Source of the DNA: Rugalucina vietnamica
Lineage: Eukaryota; Mollusca; Bivalvia; Lucinida; Lucinidae
Length of the DNA: 64,000 nucleotides
Assembly: GCA_964017185.1 (NCBI GenBank)
Contig: OZ024876.1
Location: 31,967,778 to 32,031,777 of the forward strand
Direction of reading: 5' to 3'
Every line of letters begins with the position of its first letter. Position 1 is the first letter of the stretch. Below the pieces are notes generated by a model. That model saw nothing but the letters and a program-made list of their open reading frames with translations, searched no databases and was not told the DNA's origin. Both the position numbers and the translations under genes were made by a program. This document shows positions 39,560-50,200 of this stretch, piece by piece.

Positions 39560-40544
39560 TGTAACGTGTAGCCGAGCGTACAAATTTTTACAAGTTAAAA
39601 AGGTTCTGAAATCATCAATTCATTGCAGAGAAAAAGAACACAGTAAACAATTTTACAGTTGGCTGCTTTGCAAAATGATTAGCTACAAATGATTTCGAAA
39701 ATGATTGGTACAAGTATAAGAATCAAGACAAATCAACTATTATTTAACACAATCAAGTTTCCAGCACTGCACTTTCACGTTTTAATCAGCAGTGTTCCAA
39801 CTCTATTCTTCCCCAGTCCAGAGCTTTGACTTTGGAGAACAAGCTGTGCTCGCACCCAACGTCGCCACTCACCAGGATTTATGGTTTCAACTCCGAGAGT
39901 TGCAGCTCTGGTTGCAGAACCTTAACTTGAGAGAACTAGCTAGGCTTGAACCCCAAGTCGCAGCTCACCAGAGCTATGTGCAGTTGCAACCCAAGTTACA
40001 ACTAAGGTCTCTGTCTATAAGTAACTGCTGCTTCAGTCCTCTATGCAAAAGCCAGGCTTCGGCAATAGAGCAAAAGAAGCTGAGCTACTTAAGACTCGCC
40101 AGTACTCGCGTACTATTGCAGTTTGCTACGATGTTCACTCTGCAGTGACAAAAGCAATTGTGTCGTTTTCGCTTGAAAATCCGCCTTATATACCCGTGAA
40201 AGCTGTGCTGGTTCCCGGACTACAAAGGCGAAATGGTTGGAGCGCCTGCAATTTCCGGTATCAGATTGGTAACTTTATATCATAATAAGCGTCTGCTAAT
40301 CAACTGGATTTATGCATCGTTTTGCACGTAAAGTAACAAATAAAGCTTAAAACGGAACAGAATCGTGATTATAGAAATAAACTGCATCTCTGTTCACAAA
40401 AATCAAAGTGATTTGCATTACTAATCAGTCAGTTAATTCGGTTTTAATTGGTAAATTAGGAAGAAAAAATCAATATCATTACGACGCTTGCTTTCTGCAA
40501 AGTCGTTTCGTCCTATGAAGGCGCACCGTGGTCTTTTCATTACA
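39560..40544 (-). repeat. Element B LTR 2 (shared by B1 and B2)
   Basis: 985 bp. Carries GCTTTGCAAAATGATTAGC where the other three LTRs have GCTTTGCCATATGATTAGC: two private substitutions. It serves as 5' LTR of B1 and 3' LTR of B2. Confidence 0.93.
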
Positions 40545-40758
40545 CTACCCACGCCTCCGGGTTCATGCGTCCCGCATGATAAAAAGATCAAAATAACAAC
40601 ATCCATTCAATATTTACAACATATACTTTCAACCAAAAGACTTCCTGTCTTATGAACAATACAACAATTTCAAATATTTAACAAAATAACCATGTTGTAC
40701 ATGTGAAAATCTAGACATCTTTGAACAATTTGCCTATATATGACCAATGTCAAAACCA

Positions 40759-43700
40759 TTATGATGTACCAGACAATTTCAAGCCAGAAACCACTGACTG
40801 TTGACATTTCCTTTTCAGGTGTGTTTTCAAATATTTTGCCTTCTTGAAAGTTTTCATGCAAACTTTGCACTGTTGCCTTGGGATAGTACATTCATCAATA
40901 TCTTGCTTGAAGATATGTCCCTTTGTATCGTTTTCTTCTGACATACTTTGACAGCAAATAGAGGAGACATAATCTTGAAACCAAACCGGTTTACGTCTCC
41001 GTCTTCCAAATCTGCTGTAGTTTTCATGTTCTGCATTGTCTTCTTCTCGATCATTATCTGGAGAACTATCAACTTCATATATTTCCTCAGACACATCTTG
41101 CACTGTGTCCTGTGTATCATTGATTTGAGGTTCATTAGCCAATGTCTGTGGCTTCACCTTTTTAAGCCTATCAATGTGTATGACTTGATGACTACCGTTT
41201 CTTCCACAATCAATGATGTACAATACATCGCAAAGTTTTTCCATAACTTTGAATGGACCCCTCCAAAATGAACAGAATTTTATTGTTTGCCCTGCTCGTT
41301 TAACTGGGAACAACACATATACCTTATCATTGACTTGTATATTTTCACGATATGACTTTTGGTCATGATAGCGCTTTTGCTTTTGTATCGATAGACCAGT
41401 GTTCTGTCTTACGAATGTATGAGCAGTTTCCAAACTTTCTCGGAGTTCCCAAACCCATTCATTGGTAGTTTTACTCTTAATACTAGGTGGCATTTCAAAA
41501 CAAATGTCAAGTGGTGTAGTAGTCTCACGACCTAGCATTAGAGCATTTGGGGTCATTCCCGTCGTTTCATGTTCTGTACTTCTGTATGCCATCATGACAT
41601 AGGGCAACAAGGTGTCCCAATTATCATGATTCTCATCAACAAGTGTACTTAACATTGCACACAATGTCCTGTTGAACCGTTCTACCATACCATCTGATTG
41701 CGGATGGTACGGTGTCGTTCTTGTCTTTTCTATCTGAAGCAAGTCGCACATTTCGGCAAACAGGTTACTCTCAAACTGTCTCCCCTGGTCACTGTGGATT
41801 TTATTCGGCACTCCAAATCGTGAAACAAGTTCATTCACTAGAATCTTTGCGCAAGTTCTGGCTTCCATATTAGGCATAGCAAAGCTCTCTGTCCACTTCG
41901 TGAAGTAATCCGATATAACGAGTATATACTTATTGCCATTTTCTGTCACAGGCAATTCCCCAAGTATATCTAACGCTATCCGCTCCATCGGATATCCACT
42001 CCGGACTACTTGCATCGGTGCCATTCTAGTTGGAATTGGGTTTTTCCTTTTCGCACATTTCTCACAGCCGCCTATGTACGAACGAACATCGTTTTGGAGT
42101 CCAGGCCAATAGTAGTTCTGCCTGATTTTACTGAGTGTTTTTCGTATCCCCAAGTGACCTGATGCTTTGATATCATGAGAGTAATTCAGAACTTTCCTTC
42201 GTAAGCATAGTGGTACAATAGCTTGCCAAATGATTCGGTTTGTACCCAATACCTTCCAACGTCTAACAAGTAGACCATCCTGTATTTCCAGAAGCTCCCA
42301 CTGGTTAAGTAGGCATTTCACAAACCAGCCTTCACTTGACACTGACTGTAGCTTTGGTTTGTCTCCTTTTTCCAGCCATTCCTTTACAATTCGAATGTCC
42401 CTGTCTTGGTTTTGTGCCTCTTTCAGATTCGGAGTCGCATTATCATCTGACTGTTGCCTAATCGGATTAACCGTTAATCGTAGCTCTCTTTCGTCAGGTT
42501 CTTCACTGTCTATCTGGCCACACTGTCTGCACGGTATACGGCTCACTCCGTCTGCGTTCTTATGACTCCTTCCAGGCCTGTGCTCTATTTTCATATCATA
42601 TGAACTCAGAAATTCTAACCATCTAGCAACCTGGCCTTCAGGATTCTTGAAGTTCATAAGCCATCGCAGTGAACCGTGATCTGTTCTTATGGTAAACTGC
42701 TTACCATACAAATAGTGCCTGAAGTATTTCACAAAATACACTAAAGCAAGCATCTCTTTACGTGTGACACAATATCTTCTCTCTGACTTGCTCAGTGTTC
42801 GGCTTGCATAGGCCACAACGCATTCTCCGTTTTCAGTATCCTGTGATAACACAGCTCCGATACTGTGGTCACTAGCATCAACGTCCAATTTGAAGCTTTT
42901 TGTGAAGTCAGGATGTATCAAGACAGGTGCTCCGACCAACTTCTTCTTTAATGTTTCAAACGCTTTCGAGCATTCTTCTGTCCAAATAAATGGCTTGTTC
43001 TTTTCTGTAAGTTTATGCAGAGGCTTTGCTATCTCTGAAAATCTGTACACAAAACGTCTGTAGTAACTACAGAGTCCTATGAATGCCCTGACATCCTTTA
43101 CATTTTTCGGCGTTGGCCACATCTCAATACATTGGGTTTTATTAGGATCTGTCTCCACTCCCTTTTCTGATATAATGTGACCCAAGAACTCCACTTCTTT
43201 GCCAAACAGTTGACATTTTCTTGCTTTTAATTTCAACCCGGACTGTTGTAGTCTTTCGAACACCACTCCTAAATTCTTTATCATATCTTCAAAGGATTTG
43301 CCTATCACAATCACATCGTCCAGATAAATCAAGCATATCTGCCAGTGCAGGCCAGCGAGGACGGTCTCCATAAGCCTTTCGAACGTCGCTGGGGCGTTAC
43401 AGAGTCCAAAGGGCATCACTGTGAATTCATATAGACCTTTCCTACTTGTGAATGCTGTCTTTTCTGCATCAAGTGGGTCCATTTCCACCTGCCAATATCC
43501 GGAGTTCAGATCAAGGCAGGAAAACCATTTTGAACCAGAGAGTTGGTCCAGAGATTCGTCTACTCGAGGAAGCGGGTAAGCATCCTTAATTGTTACATCG
43601 TTCAATTTTCTGTAGTCCACACAGAACCTGCTAGACCCATCTTTCTTCTTTACCATAACGATGCTGCTAGCCCATGGACTTGTTGAAGGTTTTATAATGT

Positions 43701-45930
43701 TTTCTTTCACCATGTTATCTATTTGCCTATCAACCTCCTTGTCCATGTATACAGGGACTCTTCTCGGTCGTTCCTTAATTGGCACAGTATTTCCAGTTGG
43801 AATTTTATGTTTAATAATTCCTGTTCTTCCTATGTCATTGTCTGAGCTTGAAAATACATCACTGTATTTGCACAGCAATTTTGCAACTTCTTTTCTTTGT
43901 GAGCTGTCCATGCCCACGACCGTTCTGTTAAACAAATCCGTCAAATGCTCAGGCACTTCTTTTTCATGAGTGCTCGGCACGGTTGGCACATCTTCGACCG
44001 AACTCACAGCACTTATTGTTGCAACATTCGTGCCAGGATGCAAAACCTGATCTTCGTTCGTCAAGTTCATGACACGAATGGGATTTGACTGTTTGTAGTA
44101 ACACAAACTTCGTGCCACCAATAATTCACTGTTCCCTGGTGACTGTTCCTTAGGTTCTATGATGCAAAGGCCTTTAGGGTGTATTCTACCATCTTCCACT
44201 TTACCATCAATGATTATTTCTGACATAGCTGGAATCTGTACTTTCTCAGCCACCGATAACCGATAACACCCAACTGCACCACTACACGTCATTTCACATG
44301 GTTTCCCATCTATTGTCAGAACATTACGTACGATATCTATTTGACAGTTATGATCCTTGAAAAAGTCAAGCCCCATTATCAAGTCAAGATCAATGTCTGC
44401 CACAACAACCTTGCATGCATATTGCATACCTCCTATGTCAAGGAAAACGGTTGTTTTACCTTTAATTTCCACAGGCTCACCCGAAGCTGTGAATACTTGT
44501 GTAGAAAACGTTTCTAGCAACGGTGAACTACACTGCTGAATGGTGTCCCACAGGCGTGTGGAAATAATGGTCAGCGTTGCACCAGTATCCACTAAACTTT
44601 CGACAAGCACACCATTTACTTTGCATTTCACGTACAGCCCTGCTCCACAGCTGGTTACTTGTTTCATTTGTTGATCTTTGTCTCCTGTCACAGTTTTATG
44701 CTCTGTCTGTGGGCAGTTACGCCTTATGTGTTTTTCAGAACCACACGTCCAACATTTAAGCTTGTATCCGGGCTGATCTTGTGTAGAAGCACGTCTTTGC
44801 CCAGACTCTCTATTACCTGCCTGTGGCCGGTTTTTGTCTGAGCTGTCGTATGAGTTATTTTGACGTGACAATCTTTCTAACGTCTTTTGCATTTTGAGCA
44901 CACTTTCTTGCAAAGTTTTATATTCATCAGGTTTACTTTGCTCATTTGTCTCTTGCTGATTTGTGGCCCTCATATATCCCTGGCCTTCCAAATGCTTTCT
45001 TTCTGCTTTGTTGAACGCCTCCAGTTCAACTGCATGGCGCACAGCCATGTTCAAACTCGTTGGTCTGGCCTGCTTAATTCTAAGTCGCATGTCCGAACTG
45101 ACAAGGGCATCTATGAACTGCTCTTTTGCCAGAGTTTCACGCAGATCTGCCGGTGCCGTTGGATATGCTAAGTTTGTTAAACGCCAGATATCCTGTCCAA
45201 GCTCAGTTAATGATTCTGAAGCTTTCTGTCGCCTTTCTTTAAGCTGCACTCTGTATAATTCGGTTTGGTTTGGTGGTGCAAACGTTTCCTGTAAAGCGTT
45301 GGAAAGCTCTGTGTAGTCATTGGATTTCGACGCCAGATTCCCAAAGACTCCTTGTGCCTGACCCCTTAAGGATACAGCCAAGTATAGTCCTTTTTCCTTA
45401 TCTGTCCAGCCATTCAATTCTGCGCACGCATCGAAATGAGCTTTATAATCTGTCCAGTGCACAGTTCCATCGAAAGTTGCTGGCTTTAACTTGACACTGC
45501 TTTTATCATGAGATTTCGTGGCTGAAATGTACGTTTGTTCAACCGGTTGAGACACAGGGGCGCTAGGCGTCGATGTAACAGGCCCTGATCTGAAGCCTCC
45601 AGACCCAATACCCTGCATGTCACCAATACTCTGGCCGCTGCCTGCTCCAACTATACTACTGTCATCGTATAATGGCAATACAGGCGGCTCACGTATTGTC
45701 ACCGTTTCCCGTCTACCTACAGGAATGTCCGGCAGGTGTCTCCTGGGCCTTTCTGACGCCCTTTCTTCAGAGCGCAAGTCGTCACCCTGCATTTCTAACT
45801 GCCGGAGCTCGCTTTCAAGCATCAAAATCTCATTCTGCATTAAGCTCATTTCGTTCCTCTTTTTCATAACTTCCAACCTTTTGCCAAGAGTTTGCATTGA
45901 CACATCGACTCTAGCTCCTATATCATCCAT
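40759..45930 (-). CDS. gag-pol: Element B2 gag-pol polyprotein, intact
   Basis: 1723 codons in one frame. Gag with an N-terminal coiled coil (about 10-60) and capsid-type region (KLKPATFDGTVHWTDYKAHF). Zinc knuckle CWTCGSEKHIRRNC at 393-406. Protease DTG at 448-450. RT with YLDD at about 869-872. RNase H DVDASDHSIG. Integrase HHCC zinc region around 1245-1289 and DDE core ([35 protein letters not shown]). GPF module [12 protein letters not shown], an acidic tail and one terminal C2HC-like finger CKVCMKTFKKAKYLKTHLKR. All visible catalytic residues are present, with LTRs on both sides and a PBS and polypurine tract. It is the only apparently autonomous copy in the array. No env. Confidence 0.95.
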   Translation of the reverse strand: MDDIGARVDVSMQTLGKRLEVMKKRNEMSLMQNEILMLESELRQLEMQGDDLRSEERASERPRRHLPDIPVGRRETVTIREPPVLPLYDDSSIVGAGSGQSIGDMQGIGSGGFRSGPVTSTPSAPVSQPVEQTYISATKSHDKSSVKLKPATFDGTVHWTDYKAHFDACAELNGWTDKEKGLYLAVSLRGQAQGVFGNLASKSNDYTELSNALQETFAPPNQTELYRVQLKERRQKASESLTELGQDIWRLTNLAYPTAPADLRETLAKEQFIDALVSSDMRLRIKQARPTSLNMAVRHAVELEAFNKAERKHLEGQGYMRATNQQETNEQSKPDEYKTLQESVLKMQKTLERLSRQNNSYDSSDKNRPQAGNRESGQRRASTQDQPGYKLKCWTCGSEKHIRRNCPQTEHKTVTGDKDQQMKQVTSCGAGLYVKCKVNGVLVESLVDTGATLTIISTRLWDTIQQCSSPLLETFSTQVFTASGEPVEIKGKTTVFLDIGGMQYACKVVVADIDLDLIMGLDFFKDHNCQIDIVRNVLTIDGKPCEMTCSGAVGCYRLSVAEKVQIPAMSEIIIDGKVEDGRIHPKGLCIIEPKEQSPGNSELLVARSLCYYKQSNPIRVMNLTNEDQVLHPGTNVATISAVSSVEDVPTVPSTHEKEVPEHLTDLFNRTVVGMDSSQRKEVAKLLCKYSDVFSSSDNDIGRTGIIKHKIPTGNTVPIKERPRRVPVYMDKEVDRQIDNMVKENIIKPSTSPWASSIVMVKKKDGSSRFCVDYRKLNDVTIKDAYPLPRVDESLDQLSGSKWFSCLDLNSGYWQVEMDPLDAEKTAFTSRKGLYEFTVMPFGLCNAPATFERLMETVLAGLHWQICLIYLDDVIVIGKSFEDMIKNLGVVFERLQQSGLKLKARKCQLFGKEVEFLGHIISEKGVETDPNKTQCIEMWPTPKNVKDVRAFIGLCSYYRRFVYRFSEIAKPLHKLTEKNKPFIWTEECSKAFETLKKKLVGAPVLIHPDFTKSFKLDVDASDHSIGAVLSQDTENGECVVAYASRTLSKSERRYCVTRKEMLALVYFVKYFRHYLYGKQFTIRTDHGSLRWLMNFKNPEGQVARWLEFLSSYDMKIEHRPGRSHKNADGVSRIPCRQCGQIDSEEPDERELRLTVNPIRQQSDDNATPNLKEAQNQDRDIRIVKEWLEKGDKPKLQSVSSEGWFVKCLLNQWELLEIQDGLLVRRWKVLGTNRIIWQAIVPLCLRRKVLNYSHDIKASGHLGIRKTLSKIRQNYYWPGLQNDVRSYIGGCEKCAKRKNPIPTRMAPMQVVRSGYPMERIALDILGELPVTENGNKYILVISDYFTKWTESFAMPNMEARTCAKILVNELVSRFGVPNKIHSDQGRQFESNLFAEMCDLLQIEKTRTTPYHPQSDGMVERFNRTLCAMLSTLVDENHDNWDTLLPYVMMAYRSTEHETTGMTPNALMLGRETTTPLDICFEMPPSIKSKTTNEWVWELRESLETAHTFVRQNTGLSIQKQKRYHDQKSYRENIQVNDKVYVLFPVKRAGQTIKFCSFWRGPFKVMEKLCDVLYIIDCGRNGSHQVIHIDRLKKVKPQTLANEPQINDTQDTVQDVSEEIYEVDSSPDNDREEDNAEHENYSRFGRRRRKPVWFQDYVSSICCQSMSEENDTKGHIFKQDIDECTIPRQQCKVCMKTFKKAKYLKTHLKRKCQQSVVSGLKLSGTS

Positions 45931-46014
45931 TTTAAAGATGTTATAATATTACTGCGTTGAGGTTCGTGATAGAACAAGACTATCAAGATCTCACCAGTAG
46001 CTGCCACCAAAATT

Positions 46015-46999
46015 TGTAACGTGTAGCCGAGCGTACAAATTTTTACAAGTTAAAAAGGTTCTGAAATCATCAATTCATTGCAGAGAAAAAGAACACAGTA
46101 AACAATTTTACAGTTGGCTGCTTTGCCATATGATTAGCTACAAATGATTTCGAAAATGATTGGTACAAGTATAAGAATCAAGACAAATCAACTATTATTT
46201 AACACAATCAAGTTTCCAGCACTGCACTTTCACGTTTTAATCAGCAGTGTTCCAACTCTATTCTTCCCCAGTCCAGAGCTTTGACTTTGGAGAACAAGCT
46301 GTGCTCGCACCCAACGTCGCCACTCACCAGGATTTATGGTTTCAACTCCGAGAGTTGCAGCTCTGGTTGCAGAACCTTAACTTGAGAGAACTAGCTAGGC
46401 TTGAACCCCAAGTCGCAGCTCACCAGAGCTATGTGCAGTTGCAACCCAAGTTACAACTAAGGTCTCTGTCTATAAGTAACTGCTGCTTCAGTCCTCTATG
46501 CAAAAGCCAGGCTTCGGCAATAGAGCAAAAGAAGCTGAGCTACTTAAGACTCGCCAGTACTCGCGTACTATTGCAGTTTGCTACGATGTTCACTCTGCAG
46601 TGACAAAAGCAATTGTGTCGTTTTCGCTTGAAAATCCGCCTTATATACCCGTGAAAGCTGTGCTGGTTCCCGGACTACAAAGGCGAAATGGTTGGAGCGC
46701 CTGCAATTTCCGGTATCAGATTGGTAACTTTATATCATAATAAGCGTCTGCTAATCAACTGGATTTATGCATCGTTTTGCACGTAAAGTAACAAATAAAG
46801 CTTAAAACGGAACAGAATCGTGATTATAGAAATAAACTGCATCTCTGTTCACAAAAATCAAAGTGATTTGCATTACTAATCAGTCAGTTAATTCGGTTTT
46901 AATTGGTAAATTAGGAAGAAAAAATCAATATCATTACGACGCTTGCTTTCTGCAAAGTCGTTTCGTCCTATGAAGGCGCACCGTGGTCTTTTCATTACA
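46015..46999 (-). repeat. Element B LTR 3 (shared by B2 and B3)
   Basis: 985 bp, apparently identical to LTRs 1 and 4 where compared. The minus-strand TATA box is near 46637-46650. Just downstream (45994-46009, minus strand) is the primer-binding site TGGTGGCAGCTACTGG, complementary to a tRNA 3' end in CCA. Confidence 0.93.
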
Positions 47000-47213
47000 C
47001 TACCCACGCCTCCGGGTTCATGCGTCCCGCATGATAAAAAGATCAAAATAACAACATCCATTCAATATTTACAACATATACTTTCAACCAAAAGACTTCC
47101 TGTCTTATGAACAATACAACAATTTCAAATATTTAACAAAATAACCATGTTGTACATGTGAAAATCTAGACATCTTTGAACAATTTGCCTATATATGACC
47201 AATGTCAAAACCA

Positions 47214-50200
47214 TTATGATGTACCAGACAATTTCAAGCCAGAAACCACTGACTGTTGACATTTCCTTTTCAGGTGTGTTTTCAAATATTTTGCCTTCTT
47301 GAAAGTTTTCATGCAAACTTTGCACTGTTGCCTTGGGATAGTACATTCATCAATATCTTGCTTGAAGATATGTCCCTTTGTATCGTTTTCTTCTGACATA
47401 CTTTGACAGCAAATAGAGGAGACATAATCTTGAAACCAAACCGGTTTACGTCTCCGTCTTCCAAATCTGCTGTAGTTTTCATGTTCTGCATTGTCTTCTT
47501 CTCGATCATTATCTGGAGAACTATCAACTTCATATATTTCCTCAGACACATCTTGCACTGTGTCCTGTGTATCATTGATTTGAGGTTCATTAGCCAATGT
47601 CTGTGGCTTCACCTTTTTAAGCCTATCAATGTGTATGACTTGATGACTACCGTTTCTTCCACAATCAATGATGTACAATACATCGCAAAGTTTTTCCATA
47701 ACTTTGAATGGACCCCTCCAAAATGAACAGAATTTTATTGTTTGCCCTGCTCGTTTAACTGGGAACAACACATATACCTTATCATTGACTTGTATATTTT
47801 CACGATATGACTTTTGGTCATGATAGCGCTTTTGCTTTTGTATCGATAGACCAGTGTTCTGTCTTACGAATGTATGAGCAGTTTCCAAACTTTCTCGGAG
47901 TTCCCAAACCCATTCATTGGTAGTTTTACTCTTAATACTAGGTGCTATGTACGAACGAACATCGTTTTGGAGTCCAGGCCAATAGTAGTTCTGCCTGATT
48001 TTACTGAGTGTTTTTCGTATCCCCAAGTGACCTGATGCTTTGATATCATGAGAGTAATTCAGAACTTTCCTTCGTAAGCATAGTGGTACAATAGCTTGCC
48101 AAATGATTCGGTTTGTACCCAATACCTTCCAACGTCTAACAAGTAGACCATCCTGTATTTCCAGAAGCTCCCACTGGTTAAGTAGGCATTTCACAAACCA
48201 GCCTTCACTTGACACTGACGGTAGCTTTGGTTTGTCTCCTTTTTCCAGCCATTCCTTTACAATTCGAATGTCCCTGTCTTGGTTTTGTGCCTCTTTCAGA
48301 TTCGGAGTCGCATTATCATCTGACTGTTGCCTAATCGGATTAACCGTTAATCGTAGCTCTCTTTCGTCAGGTTCTTCACTGTCTATCTGGCCACACTGTC
48401 TGCACGGTATACGGCTCACTCCGTCTGCGTTCTTATGACTCCTTCCAGGCCTGTGCTCTATTTTCATATCATATGAACTCAGAAATTCTAACCATCTAGC
48501 AACCTGGCCTTCAGGATTCTTGAAGTTCATAAGCCATCGCAGTGAACCGTGATCTGTTCTTATGGTAAACTGCTTACCATACAAATAGTGCCTGAAGTAT
48601 TTCACAAAATACACTAAAGCAAGCATCTCTTTACGTGTGACACAATATCTTCTCTCTGACTTGCTCAGTGTTCGGCTTGCATAGGCCACAACGCATTCTC
48701 CGTTTTCAGTACCCTGTGATAACACAGCTCCGATACTGTGGTCACTAGCATCAACGTCCAATTTGAAGCTTTTTGTGAAGTCAGGATGTATCAAGACAGG
48801 TGCTCCGACCAACTTCTTCTTTAATGTTTCAAACGCTTTCGAGCATTCTTCTGTCCAAATAAATGGCTTGTTCTTTTCTGTAAGTTTATGCAGAGGCTTT
48901 GCTATCTCTGAAAATCTGTACACAAAACGTCTGTAGTAACTACAGAGTCCTATGAATGCCCTGACATCCTTTACATTTTTCGGCGTTGGCCACATCTCAA
49001 TACATTGGGTTTTATTAGGATCTGTCTCCACTCCCTTTTCTGATATAATGTGACCCAAGAACTCCACTTCTTTGCCAAACAGTTGACATTTTCTTGCTTT
49101 TAATTTCAACCCGGACTGTTGTAGTCTTTCGAACACCACTCCTAAATTCTTTATCATATCTTCAAAGGATTTGCCTATCACAATCACATCGTCCAGATAA
49201 ATCAAGCATATCTGCCAGTGCAGGCCAGCGAGGACGGTCTCCATAAACCTTTCGAACGTCGCTGGGGCGTTACAGAGTCCAAAGGGCATCACTGTGAATT
49301 CATATAGACCTTTCCTACTTGTGAATGCTGTCTTTTCTGCATCAAGTGGGTCCATTTCCACCTGCCAATATCCGGAGTTCAGATCAAGGCAGGAAAACCA
49401 TTTTGAACCAGAGAGTTGGTCCAGAGATTCGTCTACTCGAGGAAGCGGGTAAGCATCCTTAATTGTTACATCGTTCAATTTTCTGTAGTCCACACAGAAC
49501 CTGCTAGACCCATCTTTCTTCTTTACCATAACGATGCTGCTAGCCCATGGACTTGTTGAAGGTTTTATAATGTTTTCTTTCACCATGTTATCTATTTGCC
49601 TATCAACCTCCTTGTCCATGTATACAGGGACTCTTCTCGGTCGTTCCTTAATTGGCACAGTATTTCCAGTTGGAATTTTATGTTTAATAATTCCTGTTCT
49701 TCCTATGTCATTGTCTGAGCTTGAAAATACATCACTGTATTTGCACAGCAATTTTGCAACTTCTTTTCTTTGTGAGCTGTCCATGCCCACGACCGTTCTG
49801 TTAAACAAATCCGTCAAATGCTCAGGCACTTCTTTTTCATGAGTGCTCGGCACGGTTGGCACATCTTCGACCGAACTCACAGCACTTATTGTTGCAACAT
49901 TCGTGCCAGGATGCAAAACCTGATCTTCGTTCGTCAAGTTCATGACACGAATGGGATTTGACTGTTTGTAGTAACACAAACTTCGTGCCACCAATAATTC
50001 ACTGTTCCCTGGTGACTGTTCCTTAGGTTCTATGATGCAAAGGCCTTTAGGGTGTATTCTACCATCTTCCACTTTACCATCAATAATCATTTCTGACATA
50101 GCTGGAATCTGTACTTTCTCAGCCACCGATAACCGATAACACCCAACTGCACCACTACACGTCATTTCACATGGTTTCCCATCTATTGTCAGAACATTAC

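Noticed and set aside
28863-40544. B1 as an independent insertion
   Set aside because: It shares LTR 39560-40544 with B2 and has no target duplication of its own at that junction.
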